This document shows, in pieces, positions 43,601-54,226 of a DNA stretch of 64,000 nucleotides (positions are counted from its first letter, which is position 1; each line of letters begins with the position of its first letter). This DNA is from Pseudomonas sp. UFMG81 (lineage in GTDB: Bacteria; Pseudomonadota; Gammaproteobacteria; Pseudomonadales; Pseudomonadaceae), in NCBI RefSeq assembly GCF_015354575.1, contig NZ_JACAFQ010000002.1:784-64783 (forward strand), in the 5' to 3' direction. Below the pieces are notes generated by a model, which saw only the letters and a program-made list of their open reading frames with translations, had not been told where the DNA came from and searched no databases. Both the position numbers and the translations under genes were made by a program.

Positions 43601-44585
43601 CGAAGTGGTCGACGCCCAGGGCAAGTTCCTCGGCGAGGGCCGTGACCTGGCCGAGCTGACCGCGCGCTTCGCCGCCGCCAGCCAGGCCGCGCTGGCCCTG
43701 CCGCGCAACGAAAAGGCCGAGCAGCCGGTGCAGGCCAAGGCCTTCGCCGAGGTGGCGCAGACCGCCCAGCAGAAGATCGCCGGGCTGTCGATGACCGTCT
43801 ACCCGGCGCTGGTCGAGGACAACGGCACGGTGCGCGAGGGGCGTTTCTCCACCCTGGCCGAAGCCGAGTTCCAGCACCGCCGCGCGTTGCAGCGCCTGTT
43901 GCTGCAACAGCTGGCCGAGCCCGCCAAGTTCCTGCGCGGCAAGCTGCCGGGGCTGACCGAACTGGGCCTGCTGTACCGCGAGCTGGGACGGGTCGAGGCG
44001 CTGGTCGAGGATATCCTGCTGGCCAGCCTCGACAGCTGTGTGCTCGAGGGTGAAGAGCCCCTGCCGCGCGATGGCGCCGGCCTGGCTTCGCTGGCCGAGC
44101 GCAAGCGCGGCAGATGGGCCGAGCATGCCGAGCGCCTGGCCCGCCAGACCCTCGAGGTGCTCAAGCTGTGGCATGGCTTGCAGAAGCGCTTCAAGGGCAA
44201 GATCGACCTGAGCCAGGCGGTGGCGCTCAACGACATCAAGCAGCAACTGGCCAACCTGGTGTACCCGGGCTTCGTGCGCGAAACCCCAGGGGTGTGGTTC
44301 AAGGAGCTGCCGCGCTACCTCAAGGCCGTTGAACTGCGCCTGGAGAAGCTGGGCTCGCAGGTGCAGAAGGACCGGGTGTGGAGCGGCGAGCTGGCCAATT
44401 GCTGGGCCCAGTACAAGGCCCGTGCCGACAAGCATGCCCAGGAAGGTAAGCGCGATGAGCAGTTGATGCTGTATCGCTGGTTGCTGGAGGAATACCGCGT
44501 GTCGCTGTTCGCGCAGCAGTTGGGCACCAAGGTGCCGATTTCCGACAAACGACTGAGCAAGCAGTGGAGTCAGGTGGAAGCCTAA
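40680..44585 (+). CDS. hrpA: ATP-dependent RNA helicase HrpA
   Basis: A 1301-residue DEAH-box helicase, the same length as E. coli HrpA. Motifs in order: GETGSGKTTQLP (about 93-104), TQPRRIAARSVAARVAEE, DEAHERS, ITSATID, LATNVAETSLTVPGI, and QRKGRCGRVEPG. A long C-terminal DUF3418 follows (from about 700). HrpA unwinds RNA and in E. coli rescues stalled ribosomes on the mRNA. ATG 40680 is chosen because MTDHAIDQLLNNL resembles the family start; upstream ATGs at 40632 and 40641 would add 13-16 residues. Confidence 0.95.
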   Translation: MTDHAIDQLLNNLDHAMIADRHRLRRQLHELRKRPDEGKLAQWVDKVQASFAQVTARQQSVPTIRYDDSLPIAAKRDEIKKALAEHQVLVIAGETGSGKTTQLPKICLELGRGSHGLIAHTQPRRIAARSVAARVAEELGTPLGALVGYQVRFEDQSDANTLVKLMTDGILLAETQHDRFLERYDTIIVDEAHERSLNIDFLLGYLKTLLHRRPDLKLIITSATIDLERFSQHFDGAPIIEVSGRTYPVETWYRPLTSEQDEEGNQIEDDLTVDQAILASLDEIAQHERSQGKGPGDVLVFLPGEREIRDAADMLRKAQLRHTEILPLYARLSPAEQQRIFQSHSGRRVVLATNVAETSLTVPGIRYVIDSGTARISRYSYRAKVQRLPIEAVSQASANQRKGRCGRVEPGICIRLYSEDDFNGRPAFTDPEILRTNLAAVILQMLHLRLGAIDAFPFIEPPDGKAISDGFNLLQELSAVNRENQLTPLGRQLARLPIDPRLGRMLLEGARQGSLQEVLIVASSLSVQDPRERPPERQQAADQAHAQWKDVDSDFAALVNLWRGFEEQRQALTANPLRNWCRKHFLNYLRLREWRDAHRQLALICRDLQLTVNKDACDYQPLHKAILSGLLSQIGQKTEEGDYQGARQRRFWIHPSSGIGRKRPQWVMAAELVETTKLYARMVAKIEPDWIEPLAGHLIKKNHFEPHWEKKRGQVVAYEQITLYGLILVGRRPVHYGPIDPVTSRELFIREGLVGGEIQSRAKCLAANKRLLEQLDELEAKARRRDILADEETLYAFYEARLPAEIHQTATFDAWYRMTSQKDANLLIMREEDVLAREASEVTAAQYPDHLQVGDLRLSLSYHFEPNHPRDGVTVRVPAPLLPNLPGERLEWLVPGLLEAKCIALVRNLPKALRKNFVPVPDFVKAALARLSFGQGALPQALGQELLRMTGARVSDEAWAEAAGLVEGHLRMNIEVVDAQGKFLGEGRDLAELTARFAAASQAALALPRNEKAEQPVQAKAFAEVAQTAQQKIAGLSMTVYPALVEDNGTVREGRFSTLAEAEFQHRRALQRLLLQQLAEPAKFLRGKLPGLTELGLLYRELGRVEALVEDILLASLDSCVLEGEEPLPRDGAGLASLAERKRGRWAEHAERLARQTLEVLKLWHGLQKRFKGKIDLSQAVALNDIKQQLANLVYPGFVRETPGVWFKELPRYLKAVELRLEKLGSQVQKDRVWSGELANCWAQYKARADKHAQEGKRDEQLMLYRWLLEEYRVSLFAQQLGTKVPISDKRLSKQWSQVEA

Positions 44586-44617
44586 CCGTTGCAAGTTGTG
44601 GCAAACTTGACGGAATT

Positions 44618-44720
44618 TGCGGCCGCTGTGCGGCCGTTTGCGGCACAAGGCCGCTCCTACAGACGAGCGCCGATATTGTAGGAGCGGCCTTGTGCCGCGA
44701 ACGAGGGCGCAGCCCTCGCC
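44618..44720. repeat. REP pair (inverted)
   Basis: GCGGCACAAGGCCGCTCCTACAG is followed by TGTAGGAGCGGCCTTGTGCCGC, tail-to-tail, between hrpA and the ketosynthase gene. Flanking GAGGGCGCAGCCCTC adds a further small stem. Confidence 0.85.
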
Positions 44721-44804
44721 TGAAAGTTGGCACCAAGGTGCCATGATGTTGCCCTTTTCCCGGCCTGCGCCGTTTGGCGATGGCCTTTGACCAGAGGAAC
44801 GACC

Positions 44805-45926
44805 GTGCACAACGTCGTGATCAGCGGCACCGGCCTGTATACCCCGGCCCAGAGCATTTCCAACGAAGAACTGGTGGAATCCTTCAACACCTGGTCGCAG
44901 CAGTTCAACCGCGACAACGCCGCCGCCATCGAGCGTGGCGAGGTCGAGGCGGCGCCGCTGTCCGACGCCGCCTTCATCGAGAAGGCCTCGGGCATCAAAA
45001 GCCGCTTCGTGATGGACAAGGCCGGCATCCTCGACCCGCAGCGCATGAAGCCGCGCCTGCGCGAGCGCTCCAACGACGAACCGTCGATCCTCTGCGAGAT
45101 GGCCGTGGCCGCCGCGCGCCAGGCGCTGGAACGTGCCGGCCGCACCGCCGCCGATGTCGACGGGGTGATCGTCGCCTGCTCCAACCTGCAGCGCCCGTAC
45201 CCGGCCATCGCCATCGAAGTGCAGCAGGCACTGGGCATCCAGGGTTTCGCCTTCGACATGAACGTGGCCTGCTCGTCGGCCACCTTCGGTATCCAGACCG
45301 CCGCCAACAGCGTGCAGCTGGGCCAGGCCCGCGCGGTGCTGATGGTCAACCCGGAGATCTGCACCGGGCACCTGAACTTCCGTGACCGCGACAGCCACTT
45401 CATCTTCGGTGACGCCGCCACCGCCGTGCTGCTCGAGCGTGCCGACCAGGCCACCTCCAAGCACCAGTTCGACATCGTCAGCAGCAAGCTGTGGACCGAG
45501 TTCTCCAACAACATCCGCAACAACTTCGGTTTCCTCAACCGAGCGGCGGAAGAGGGCGAGGGCGCCGCGGACAAACTGTTCATCCAGGAAGGCCGCAAGG
45601 TGTTCCGTGAGGTGTGCCCGAAGGTGGCTGAGATCGTCGGCCAGCACCTGGAAGAGAACGACCTGCAACCGAGCGACGTCAAGCGCTTCTGGCTGCACCA
45701 GGCCAACCTGAGCATGAACCACCTGATCGTCAAGAAGCTGCTGGGCCGCGAAGTGGACGAGCAGGAAGCGCCGGTGATCCTGGACCGTTATGCCAACACC
45801 AGTTCGGCGGGGTCGGTGATTGCCTTCCACCTGTACCAGGATGACCTGGCCAAGGGTTCGCTGGGTGTGCTGAGCTCGTTCGGGGCGGGGTATTCGATTG
45901 GTAGCGTGATCCTGCGCAAGCGCTGA
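44805..45926 (+). CDS. Beta-ketoacyl-ACP synthase III-like enzyme
   Basis: A 373-residue thiolase-fold enzyme with the KAS III triad: Cys in MNVACSSATFG (about 155), His in WLHQANLSMN (about 299) and Asn in RYANTSSAGS (about 331). It is about 55 residues longer than E. coli FabH. It resembles the P. aeruginosa enzyme that condenses medium-chain acyl-CoA from beta-oxidation with malonyl-ACP; this link is from memory. The start is GTG 44805 with AGAGGAA upstream. Proximity to fadD suits a role in recycling fatty acids. Confidence 0.85.
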   Translation: MHNVVISGTGLYTPAQSISNEELVESFNTWSQQFNRDNAAAIERGEVEAAPLSDAAFIEKASGIKSRFVMDKAGILDPQRMKPRLRERSNDEPSILCEMAVAAARQALERAGRTAADVDGVIVACSNLQRPYPAIAIEVQQALGIQGFAFDMNVACSSATFGIQTAANSVQLGQARAVLMVNPEICTGHLNFRDRDSHFIFGDAATAVLLERADQATSKHQFDIVSSKLWTEFSNNIRNNFGFLNRAAEEGEGAADKLFIQEGRKVFREVCPKVAEIVGQHLEENDLQPSDVKRFWLHQANLSMNHLIVKKLLGREVDEQEAPVILDRYANTSSAGSVIAFHLYQDDLAKGSLGVLSSFGAGYSIGSVILRKR

Positions 45927-45948
45927 TTACCAGGTTTGCCTGTTCCGG

Positions 45949-46022
45949 CCCTATCGCCGGCAAGCCGGCTCCCACAGGGGTGAGACCTACCCTGTGGGAG
46001 CCGGCTTGCCGGCGATAGGGCC
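45949..46022. repeat. REP pair (inverted)
   Basis: CCCTATCGCCGGCAAGCCGG and CCGGCTTGCCGGCGATAGGG make a near-perfect palindrome between the convergent ketosynthase and porin genes. Confidence 0.88.
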
Positions 46023-46040
46023 GACGCATTTCTGGCAGGC

Positions 46041-46085
46041 AAAAAAAGGCAGGAAATGCCGGATGGGGTCGGCATTTCCCGCCTT
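46041..46085 (-). terminator. Intrinsic terminator of the porin gene
   Basis: On the minus strand a GGCGGGAAATGCC / GGCATTTCCTGCC stem is followed by seven T residues. It lies just beyond the porin stop codon. Confidence 0.8.
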
Positions 46086-46111
46086 AGAGTGAAACCAGAC
46101 GCGCGTAACGT

Positions 46112-47356
46112 TTAGAACTTGGCTTCCAGGTCCACCTGCAGCGTATCGACGTCAGCATCGCTGTTCGGCAAGTTGGAGTAGTCGGTCTTGGCCATCATGT
46201 AGGCCGCGCCGAGGGCGAAGTTCTTGTCGATCTCGTAGCCCACCTTGAACTTGTGGCCACGCGAACCCGTGAAGCCGTTGCCGAAGTCCGAGTCGGTGAA
46301 CAGGCTCACCACCGCGTTGCGCTGCACGTCGCGGTAGTTGTAGTCCAGGCTCCAGGCACCCACTTTGCTCTTCAGGCCGGCCAGCCAGGCCTTGTCCTTG
46401 CCATCGGTGCTCTCGGTGTTCTTGACGAACTGGCCGTATGCCGACAGCGGGATGGCGAAGCCGGTGAAGTCCAGTTGGCCGAAGCCTTCCACCAGGTTGA
46501 ACTCGTTGGTGGTGTTGCCCAGCGAACGCAGTGCGGCCGACTCCTTGTCGTTGTCGTAGCCGTAGATGCTGCCGCCCACGGTGACCTTGAGGGTGTCGGC
46601 GGCGTTGAACTTGGTGCCCAACTGGCCGTGGTACAGCTGTGCATCGTGCTTGAACTGCACGCCGTCGCCGTCGACGTTGTCCTTCAGGTTGTAGTGGCCG
46701 AGGCTGCCGAACACTTCGGCCGGGCCCAGGTTGGTCTTGTAGGTGACGGCCACGCCTTCAGGGTTGATGTCGCTGTCCCAGATGATGTCGCCCATGCTCA
46801 CCCAGGGTTGCAGCATCTTGCCGCCGATCAGGTGCAGGTTGGGCACGGCGGTGGGGTGCCAGTCGAGGTAGGCCAGGTCGACCCACAGCGATTTCTTCTC
46901 GAAGTAGTTGTCCAGGCTCTGGTTGGTGGAGCGGGCATCGGCGCTGCTGCCGGTGGCCACGCGCACGCCGGCGTCGACCTGTGGGTTGATCTCGCTGTAG
47001 AAGCCGACACGGGCGCGCACGCGCTCACGGTCCTGGTTGGGGCTGCGCGCGATCGGGTTGTCGACGTTGACGTCTTCGTAACGCAGGCGCACATCACCCT
47101 TGATCTGGGTCTTGGCGGCCCAGGCCACTTTTTGTTCGAAGGAGCTCAGACGCTCGGACTGCGCTTTCTGGTCGGCCTTTTCCTTGGTTTCTTTTGCCAG
47201 GTCGCCTTGCAGTTCGTTGTACTGCGCCTGGTTGATCGAACCGTTGGCGCGGAGCATTTCGAGCAGCTTGGCGTCGACAGCAGCACTGGCCGGAGTACTC
47301 AGAGCCAGCATCATGCCGGTGAGGCTCACTCCGGTAAGTGTAGAAACAAGACGCAT
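46112..47356 (-). CDS. Outer-membrane porin of the putative-porin (Porin_5) type
   Basis: 414 residues with a Sec signal (MRLVSTLTGVSLTGMMLALSTPASAA). A short coiled-coil-like segment (INQAQYNELQGDLAKETKEKADQKAQ, split here for length) precedes a beta-barrel that ends in a C-terminal Phe (VDLEAKF), the usual BAM signal. Repeated aromatic beta strands such as KGDVRLRYEDVNVD and HKFKVGYEIDKNFALGAAY are visible. It matches the putative porin family found in Pseudomonas, possibly phosphate- or anion-related; the substrate is unknown. GGGAGAAC precedes the ATG. Confidence 0.82.
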   Translation of the reverse strand: MRLVSTLTGVSLTGMMLALSTPASAAVDAKLLEMLRANGSINQAQYNELQGDLAKETKEKADQKAQSERLSSFEQKVAWAAKTQIKGDVRLRYEDVNVDNPIARSPNQDRERVRARVGFYSEINPQVDAGVRVATGSSADARSTNQSLDNYFEKKSLWVDLAYLDWHPTAVPNLHLIGGKMLQPWVSMGDIIWDSDINPEGVAVTYKTNLGPAEVFGSLGHYNLKDNVDGDGVQFKHDAQLYHGQLGTKFNAADTLKVTVGGSIYGYDNDKESAALRSLGNTTNEFNLVEGFGQLDFTGFAIPLSAYGQFVKNTESTDGKDKAWLAGLKSKVGAWSLDYNYRDVQRNAVVSLFTDSDFGNGFTGSRGHKFKVGYEIDKNFALGAAYMMAKTDYSNLPNSDADVDTLQVDLEAKF

Positions 47357-47592
47357 AAGGTTCTCCCTGTTGGAAAGAGTGGGGAGGCTCAAGCGCCCGC
47401 CCCCAAGTTGGCATGTCAGTCGGAAAGGGCCTGGCTAGACAGGTTCTGGGCTTCCGAAAAACAGGCGCAAGTATTGCGGGGGGGAATGACAGAATAATGT
47501 CCAAACAGTGGCACTGTTGTTAAGCACGCAACCGTTTGAGTGTCGGCGCCGCTTTGGCAATACTGGCCATCTTCCTTCCGAGAGCCGTTACC

Positions 47593-48720
47593 GTGACCAG
47601 CCTTCACAGCCTTGCCCACCTGCGCGATTTGCCGGCGACCACCTGGGACGCGCTGGTGCCCGATGACCAGCCGTTCTTGCGCCATGCCTTCCTCAGTGCC
47701 ATGGAAGACAGCGCCAGCGTGACGCCGCAGACCGGTTGGGCCGCCGAGCACCTGGTGCTGGAGCGTGACGGCGAGGTGCGCGCGCTCTTGCCGGCCTACC
47801 GCAAGTGGCATTCGTTCGGCGAATACGTGTTCGACCATGGCTGGGCCGATGCCTGCGAGCGCGCCGGCATCGCCTACTACCCCAAGCTGCTGGGCGCCGT
47901 ACCGTTCAGCCCGGTGAGCGGGCCACGGTTGCTGTGCGCCGAGCCTGCCGATGGCCAGTTGCTGTTGCAGGCGATCCCGGAGTACCTGGGCAAGGGTGGG
48001 TTGTCTGGGGCGCATATCAATTTCACCGACAGCGCGCTGGACGAAGCGCTGGCTGAACTGCCGGGCTGGATGGAGCGCCTGGGTTGCCAGTTTCACTGGC
48101 GCAATCGCGGCTATCGGGATTTCCAGGACTTCCTCGACACCCTCAGCTCGCGCAAGCGCAAGCAGATGCGCAAGGAGCGCGAACAGGTGCTGGGGCAGGG
48201 TATCGAGTTCGAGTGGTATCGGGGCGATCAGCTCAGCGAGGCGCAGTGGGACTTCGTCTACCGGTGCTACGCCAACACCTATGCCGTGCGCCGCCGCTCA
48301 CCGTACCTGACCCGCGAATTCTTCAGCCTGATCGCTGCGCGTATGCCCGAGGCGATCCGTGTGGTGATCGCCCGTCAGCAGGGCCGCGAGGTGGCCATGG
48401 CGCTGAGCCTGGTGGGGGGCGACAGCCTGTATGGCCGCTACTGGGGCTGCCTGGATGAGTTCGATCGCCTGCATTTCGAGACCTGCTTCTACCAGGGCAT
48501 GGACTTCGCCATCGCTGAAGGGTTGCAGCGCTTCGATGCCGGGGCGCAGGGCGAGCACAAGCTGATCCGTGGGTTCGAGCCAGTGCTGACCCGCTCGTGG
48601 CATTACTTGCTGCACCCGGGGTTGCGGCGGGCGGTGGAGGATTTCCTGATGCAGGAGCGGGTGGGGGTGCGGGCCTATGCCGAAGAGGCGCGGGGGATGT
48701 TGCCGTATCGCAAACCATGA
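47593..48720 (+). CDS. FemAB-like (DUF482) GNAT-fold acyltransferase
   Basis: 375 residues with the DUF482/FemAB-like pattern: MTSLHSLAHLRDLPATTW start, FLRHAFLSAMEDSASV, LPAYRKWHSFGEYVFDHGWA, then FLDTLSSRKRKQMRKEREQVL and a second GNAT half LSLVGGDSLYGRYWGC, HFETCFYQGMDFAIAEGL, EHKLIRGFEP. FemAB-type proteins transfer amino acids from aminoacyl-tRNA to peptidoglycan or other acceptors; for this subgroup the substrate is unknown. The start is GTG 47593. Confidence 0.85.
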   Translation: MTSLHSLAHLRDLPATTWDALVPDDQPFLRHAFLSAMEDSASVTPQTGWAAEHLVLERDGEVRALLPAYRKWHSFGEYVFDHGWADACERAGIAYYPKLLGAVPFSPVSGPRLLCAEPADGQLLLQAIPEYLGKGGLSGAHINFTDSALDEALAELPGWMERLGCQFHWRNRGYRDFQDFLDTLSSRKRKQMRKEREQVLGQGIEFEWYRGDQLSEAQWDFVYRCYANTYAVRRRSPYLTREFFSLIAARMPEAIRVVIARQQGREVAMALSLVGGDSLYGRYWGCLDEFDRLHFETCFYQGMDFAIAEGLQRFDAGAQGEHKLIRGFEPVLTRSWHYLLHPGLRRAVEDFLMQERVGVRAYAEEARGMLPYRKP

Positions 48721-48754
48721 TTGGTAATAAAGCGTGGGAGCGGGTTTCACGCCC

Positions 48755-48896
48755 CCTGTAGGAGCGGCCTTGTGTCGCGAAAGGGCTGCAGAGCAGCCCC
48801 AGATTTTTGCGCTTCCACATAAATTGCCGGGGCTGCTTCGCAGCCCTTTCCGGCCGGTCCGGCGCCCCGGCAAGGCCGCTCCTACAAACGGCGCAG
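48755..48896. repeat. REP pair (inverted)
   Basis: TGTAGGAGCGGCCTTGTGTCGCGAAAGGGCTG is matched by a diverged partner ending GGCAAGGCCGCTCCTACA, between convergent genes. The right half has an unusual CGGCCGGTCCGGCGCC insert. Confidence 0.8.
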
Positions 48897-48901
48897 CAGA
48901 C

Positions 48902-50734
<1,833 letters not shown>

Positions 50735-50796
50735 GGGTGCGATAACTCCTGTTCCATCCGACCCTCAGGCGGTTCACGTCCCTGTGAAGCCTGCGG

Positions 50797-51354
50797 TCAG
50801 TCGATACGTTTGGCCGACTTGATGTACACCGGGTCGGCCGGTACATCACGCATGCCTTTCTTGACGGTGGTGGGCGAATTGACGATCTGGTCGACCACTT
50901 CCATGCCTTTGGTCACCTTGCCGAACACCGCATAACCACGGTCGCGGCCCGGGTTGAGGAAGTCGTTGTCGGCCACGTTGATGAAGAACTGGCTGGTGGC
51001 CGAGTTCGGGTCGGAGGTACGGGCCATCGACAAGGTGCCACGGGTGTTCTGCAGGCCATTGCTGGCTTCGTTGCGGATCGGGTCTTTGGTGCTCTTCTGC
51101 ACCATCTGGTCGGTGAAGCCGCCGCCCTGGACCATGAAGCCGGGGATCACGCGGTGGAAGATCGTATTGTTGTAGAAGCCGCTGTCGACGTACTGCAGGA
51201 AATTCTTCGTACTGATCGGCGCTTTTTCAGCGTTCAGCTCGATCTCGACCTGGCCGAAGCTGGTGTCCAGCAACACGTGTGGAGTCTTGTCGGAGGCCAT
51301 GACGCTGGTGGCGAAGGCCACCGAGCAGGCGGTGAGCAGGAGTTTTTTCAGCAT
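50797..51354 (-). CDS. ppiA: Periplasmic cyclophilin-type peptidyl-prolyl isomerase
   Basis: 185 residues with a signal peptide ([20 protein letters not shown]) and a cyclophilin core: [31 protein letters not shown] (split motif: [13 protein letters not shown]) and then [25 protein letters not shown] and YAVFGKV. The Arg/Phe/Gln active-site residues of cyclophilins are present. It catalyses proline cis-trans isomerisation in the periplasm. It overlaps the upstream hydrolase gene by seven bases, so they are probably one transcript. Confidence 0.92.
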   Translation of the reverse strand: MLKKLLLTACSVAFATSVMASDKTPHVLLDTSFGQVEIELNAEKAPISTKNFLQYVDSGFYNNTIFHRVIPGFMVQGGGFTDQMVQKSTKDPIRNEASNGLQNTRGTLSMARTSDPNSATSQFFINVADNDFLNPGRDRGYAVFGKVTKGMEVVDQIVNSPTTVKKGMRDVPADPVYIKSAKRID

Positions 51355-52160
51355 GGGCTCAAAGATCCTTGAGAGGTGGAAGCGGCTGCGAGGAATTGCA
51401 GCAGGGTGCGGTTGAAGACTTCGGGTTGATCCAGGGGCGTAGCGTGCCGTGAATCGTCGATGACCACCAGCCTGGCGTGGGGCATCAGGGCGACGTAGCG
51501 CTCTTTGAGTGGTATCGGTGTGTAATCGTGGTCGGCGGCGATCACCAGGGTCGGACAGCGGATCTGCCCGATGCGTTCCTGCACACCCCAGTCGACGATG
51601 GCGTTGAAGCTCTTGAGGTACGCACGCTTGTCATTGCGCGCCCAGCGTTCGGCCATCTTGCGCCGCAGCTCGGCTTGCTCGGGTTTGGGGAACAGCCGTG
51701 CGGCCAGGCCTTTGCCGACGGTTTCGACACTGAGCAGGTGCGCCAGGCCCCAGCGCTTGAGCCACCATAGCCAGTCGCTGCGGGTGCGCCGCTTGACCTC
51801 GGGGGCACTGTTGACGATGCACAGGCTGCGCAGGCACTCGGGGTGGTCGACGGCGAGCTGGAAACCGACCATGCCGCCCATGGACAGCCCCACGAAGTGT
51901 ACCGGGCCGGTCCCCAGGTGGCGCAGCAGGGCCAGCAGGTCTTCGCTGAAGGTCTTGATCTGGTAGCCCTTGCGCGGCTTCGACGACTGCCCGTGGCCAC
52001 GGATGTCCATGAGGATCACCCGGTAGTGACGGCTGAACTCGGGTACTTGCAGCTCCCAGTCCTGGCTGCTCGAGCCCAGCCCGTGCAGCAGCACCAGGGG
52101 CTCGCCCTGGCCGTGTTCCTGGTAATGCAGCAGGCATCCGTTGTGTTCGAAACAGGCCAT
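51348..52160 (-). CDS. Alpha/beta fold hydrolase
   Basis: 270 residues with the classic hydrolase order: [14 protein letters not shown] (oxyanion), [11 protein letters not shown], nucleophile [13 protein letters not shown], acid in [11 protein letters not shown] and His in [12 protein letters not shown]. The family includes 3-oxoadipate enol-lactonases and haloperoxidase-like esterases; the substrate is not evident. The ATG at 52160 is selected because the upstream extension runs antisense into the LysR gene. It is coupled to the following ppiA by overlap. Confidence 0.85.
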   Translation of the reverse strand: MACFEHNGCLLHYQEHGQGEPLVLLHGLGSSSQDWELQVPEFSRHYRVILMDIRGHGQSSKPRKGYQIKTFSEDLLALLRHLGTGPVHFVGLSMGGMVGFQLAVDHPECLRSLCIVNSAPEVKRRTRSDWLWWLKRWGLAHLLSVETVGKGLAARLFPKPEQAELRRKMAERWARNDKRAYLKSFNAIVDWGVQERIGQIRCPTLVIAADHDYTPIPLKERYVALMPHARLVVIDDSRHATPLDQPEVFNRTLLQFLAAASTSQGSLSPC

Positions 52161-52173
52161 GGGCGCGGTCCTC

Positions 52174-53097
52174 TCAGGCTTGCGGGGGGGCTGCGAAGGG
52201 CACGTCCAGCGGTGCGGTGTCGAAGTTGCGTAGCAACTCGATGAGGATCTGCGTGGCCGGGCCCAGGGTCTTTTCCTTGCTCGAATAAAGGTAGAACAGC
52301 GGGTGGCGGCTGCCACCCTGATCCAGCGGCAGGGGCTTGAGCACGCCGTCGCGCAGCTCACGCTCGATCATGTGCCGGGGCAGCCAGGCAAAGCCCAGGC
52401 CGCTGCCGACGAAGGTGGCGGCGGTGCCCAGGCTGCCCACTGTCCAGCGCTGCTCGGCGCCCAGCCAGCCGACGTCGCGCGGCTGGGCGCGGCCGGAGTC
52501 GCGGATGACCACCTGCAACTGGCTTTCCAGGTCCTGGAAGGTGATCTCGCGGCCCATGCGGTGCAGGGCGTGCTCGGGGTGGGCAACGGCGACGAACTCC
52601 ACCGGGCTCAGTTCGGTGCCCAGGTAGCCGCCGATGTTGAAGCTGCTGATGGCAAGGTCGGCGATGCCTTCGTGCAGCACCTCCTCGACCCCGGACAGCA
52701 CCTCTTCACGCAGGCGCACCCGGCAGCCACGGCTTTGCGGCATGAAGGCGCTGAGGGCGCGCACCAGGCGCGCGCTGGGGTAGGCGGCATCGACCACCAG
52801 GCGCACTTCGGCCTCCCAGCCCTGTTCCATGTGGTGGGCCAGGTCTTCCAGCTGGCTGGCCTGCTTGACCAGTTGCCGCGAACGGCGCAGCAGCACGTTG
52901 CCGGCTTCGGTCAGCACCGCCTTGCGCCCGTCGATGCGCAGCAGCGGCACGCCCAGTTGCTCTTGCATGCGCGCCACGGTGTAGCTCACCGACGACTGCG
53001 AGCGGTGCAGCGCCTCGGCGGCCTGGGCGAACCCGCCATGGTCGACCACCGCTTGCAGGGTCCGCCACTGATCCAGGGTTACGCGCGGCGCTTTCAT
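52174..53097 (-). CDS. LysR-family transcriptional regulator
   Basis: 307 residues. The N-terminal winged helix reads TLDQWRTLQAVVDHGGFAQAAEALHRSQSSVSYTVARMQ, the canonical LysR pattern, and an effector-binding domain follows (VRLVVDAAYPSARLVRALSAF). It lies 13 bases upstream of the hydrolase gene on the same strand and is divergent from the small secreted protein gene at 53148. It probably regulates one of these and itself; the ligand is unknown. Confidence 0.92.
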   Translation of the reverse strand: MKAPRVTLDQWRTLQAVVDHGGFAQAAEALHRSQSSVSYTVARMQEQLGVPLLRIDGRKAVLTEAGNVLLRRSRQLVKQASQLEDLAHHMEQGWEAEVRLVVDAAYPSARLVRALSAFMPQSRGCRVRLREEVLSGVEEVLHEGIADLAISSFNIGGYLGTELSPVEFVAVAHPEHALHRMGREITFQDLESQLQVVIRDSGRAQPRDVGWLGAEQRWTVGSLGTAATFVGSGLGFAWLPRHMIERELRDGVLKPLPLDQGGSRHPLFYLYSSKEKTLGPATQILIELLRNFDTAPLDVPFAAPPQA

Positions 53098-53147
53098 CTA
53101 TGGCTCCTGTTGTCCTAAGCTGCGCTCTTCTCAAGGAGAGCGCCCGT

Positions 53148-53465
53148 ATGAAGAAATGTTGTCTGGCCCTGCTGTTGTCGTGCCTGCCCCTTGCTGCCAT
53201 GGCTTACCCCATCGACGTGGAGAAGGAGCTGACCGGGGTCAAGGTCGACTACACCACCTACGACACCGCCTACGACATTGGCGCGATCACCCTCAACAAC
53301 TACGGCAAGGTGCCGGCGGCGTGCCGGGTGATGTTCCGCAATGGCCCTGAGGCGCCACGGGTGCGTCGAGTGAACGTGCCGGCCGGCAAGAGCGTCGATG
53401 TCACCGCCAAGTTCAACCGGCAGATCATCAAGCTGCGCATCAACTTGGACTGCAAAGCGGAATAA
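53148..53465 (+). CDS. Small secreted protein, unrecognised family
   Basis: 105 residues with a Sec signal peptide (MKKCCLALLLSCLPLAAMA, cut before YPIDV). The mature part resembles an Ig-like beta sandwich: ITLNNYGKVPAACRVMFRNG, VRRVNVPAGKSVDVTAKF and IIKLRINLDC, with two Cys that could form a disulfide. The ATG at 53148 follows AAGGAG. I recall homologues in Pseudomonas, sometimes mislabelled as enzymes; no function can be assigned. Confidence 0.75.
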   Translation: MKKCCLALLLSCLPLAAMAYPIDVEKELTGVKVDYTTYDTAYDIGAITLNNYGKVPAACRVMFRNGPEAPRVRRVNVPAGKSVDVTAKFNRQIIKLRINLDCKAE

Positions 53466-53473
53466 ACTGATTA

Positions 53474-53515
53474 ATCGATAGATTGAACCCACTTTTTACG
53501 CTTTTTTATCGATAG
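53474..53515. promoter_or_regulatory. Repeated ATCGATAG boxes before azoR
   Basis: ATCGATAG occurs at 53474-53481 and 53508-53515, 34 bp apart, each followed within a few bases by TTGAAC or TCAACC, in AT-rich DNA 60-100 bases before azoR. They are candidate activator or repressor sites; no regulator is assigned. Confidence 0.35.
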
Positions 53516-53575
53516 GTCAACCTTTAATCTCACCTCCATCGAATCGCCACCCTTTACCGCCGATGGAGGCACCCC

Positions 53576-54175
53576 ATGTCCCGCGTACTGATCATCGAAA
53601 GCAGCGCCCGCCAGCAGGATTCCGTTTCCCGTCAGCTGACCCAGGATTTCATCCAGCAATGGCAAGCGGCGCACCCGGCCGATGAGATCACCGTGCGTGA
53701 CCTGGCGGTGACCCCGGTGCCACACCTGGACGCCAACCTGCTGGGTGGCTGGATGAAGCCCGAGGAGCAGCGCAACGCCGCCGAGCTGGAAGCCCTGGCC
53801 CGCTCCAACGCGCTCACCGACGAACTGCTGGCCGCCGACGTGCTGGTGATGGCTGCGCCGATGTACAACTTCACCATCCCCAGCACGCTCAAGGCCTGGC
53901 TCGACCATGTGCTGCGCGCCGGGATCACCTTCAAGTACACCCCGACCGGCCCCCAGGGCCTGCTGACTGGCAAGCGCGCCATCGTGCTGACGGCCCGTGG
54001 TGGCATCCACGCCGGCGCCACCAGTGATCACCAGGAACCCTACCTGCGCCAGGTGATGGCCTTCATCGGTATCCACGAGGTGGCGTTCATCCACGCCGAG
54101 GGGCTGAACATGAGTGGCGAGTTCCACGAGAAGGGCCTGAACCAGGCCAAGGCCAAGCTGGCCGCGGTGGCCTGA
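53576..54175 (+). CDS. azoR: FMN-dependent NADH:quinone/azo reductase
   Basis: A 199-residue flavodoxin-like AzoR. The FMN phosphate loop is at the N-terminus (SSARQQDSVSRQL), APMYNFTIPSTLKAWLDHVLRAGITF carries the isoalloxazine-binding PMYNF motif, and VLTARGGIHAG is the second flavin loop. It reduces quinones and azo dyes with NADH and protects against electrophile stress. It stands alone, with its own terminator at 54227. Confidence 0.92.
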   Translation: MSRVLIIESSARQQDSVSRQLTQDFIQQWQAAHPADEITVRDLAVTPVPHLDANLLGGWMKPEEQRNAAELEALARSNALTDELLAADVLVMAAPMYNFTIPSTLKAWLDHVLRAGITFKYTPTGPQGLLTGKRAIVLTARGGIHAGATSDHQEPYLRQVMAFIGIHEVAFIHAEGLNMSGEFHEKGLNQAKAKLAAVA

Positions 54176-54226
54176 GCTTCAACGAATTCCCAACCCTGAC
54201 ACCTTGTTGCTCCTTTGGGTGTACCT

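Noticed and set aside
40050-45830. A 1926-codon open frame on the minus strand
   Set aside because: It is antisense to hrpA and the ketosynthase gene, both with full motif sets. Long antisense frames are expected in high-GC coding DNA.
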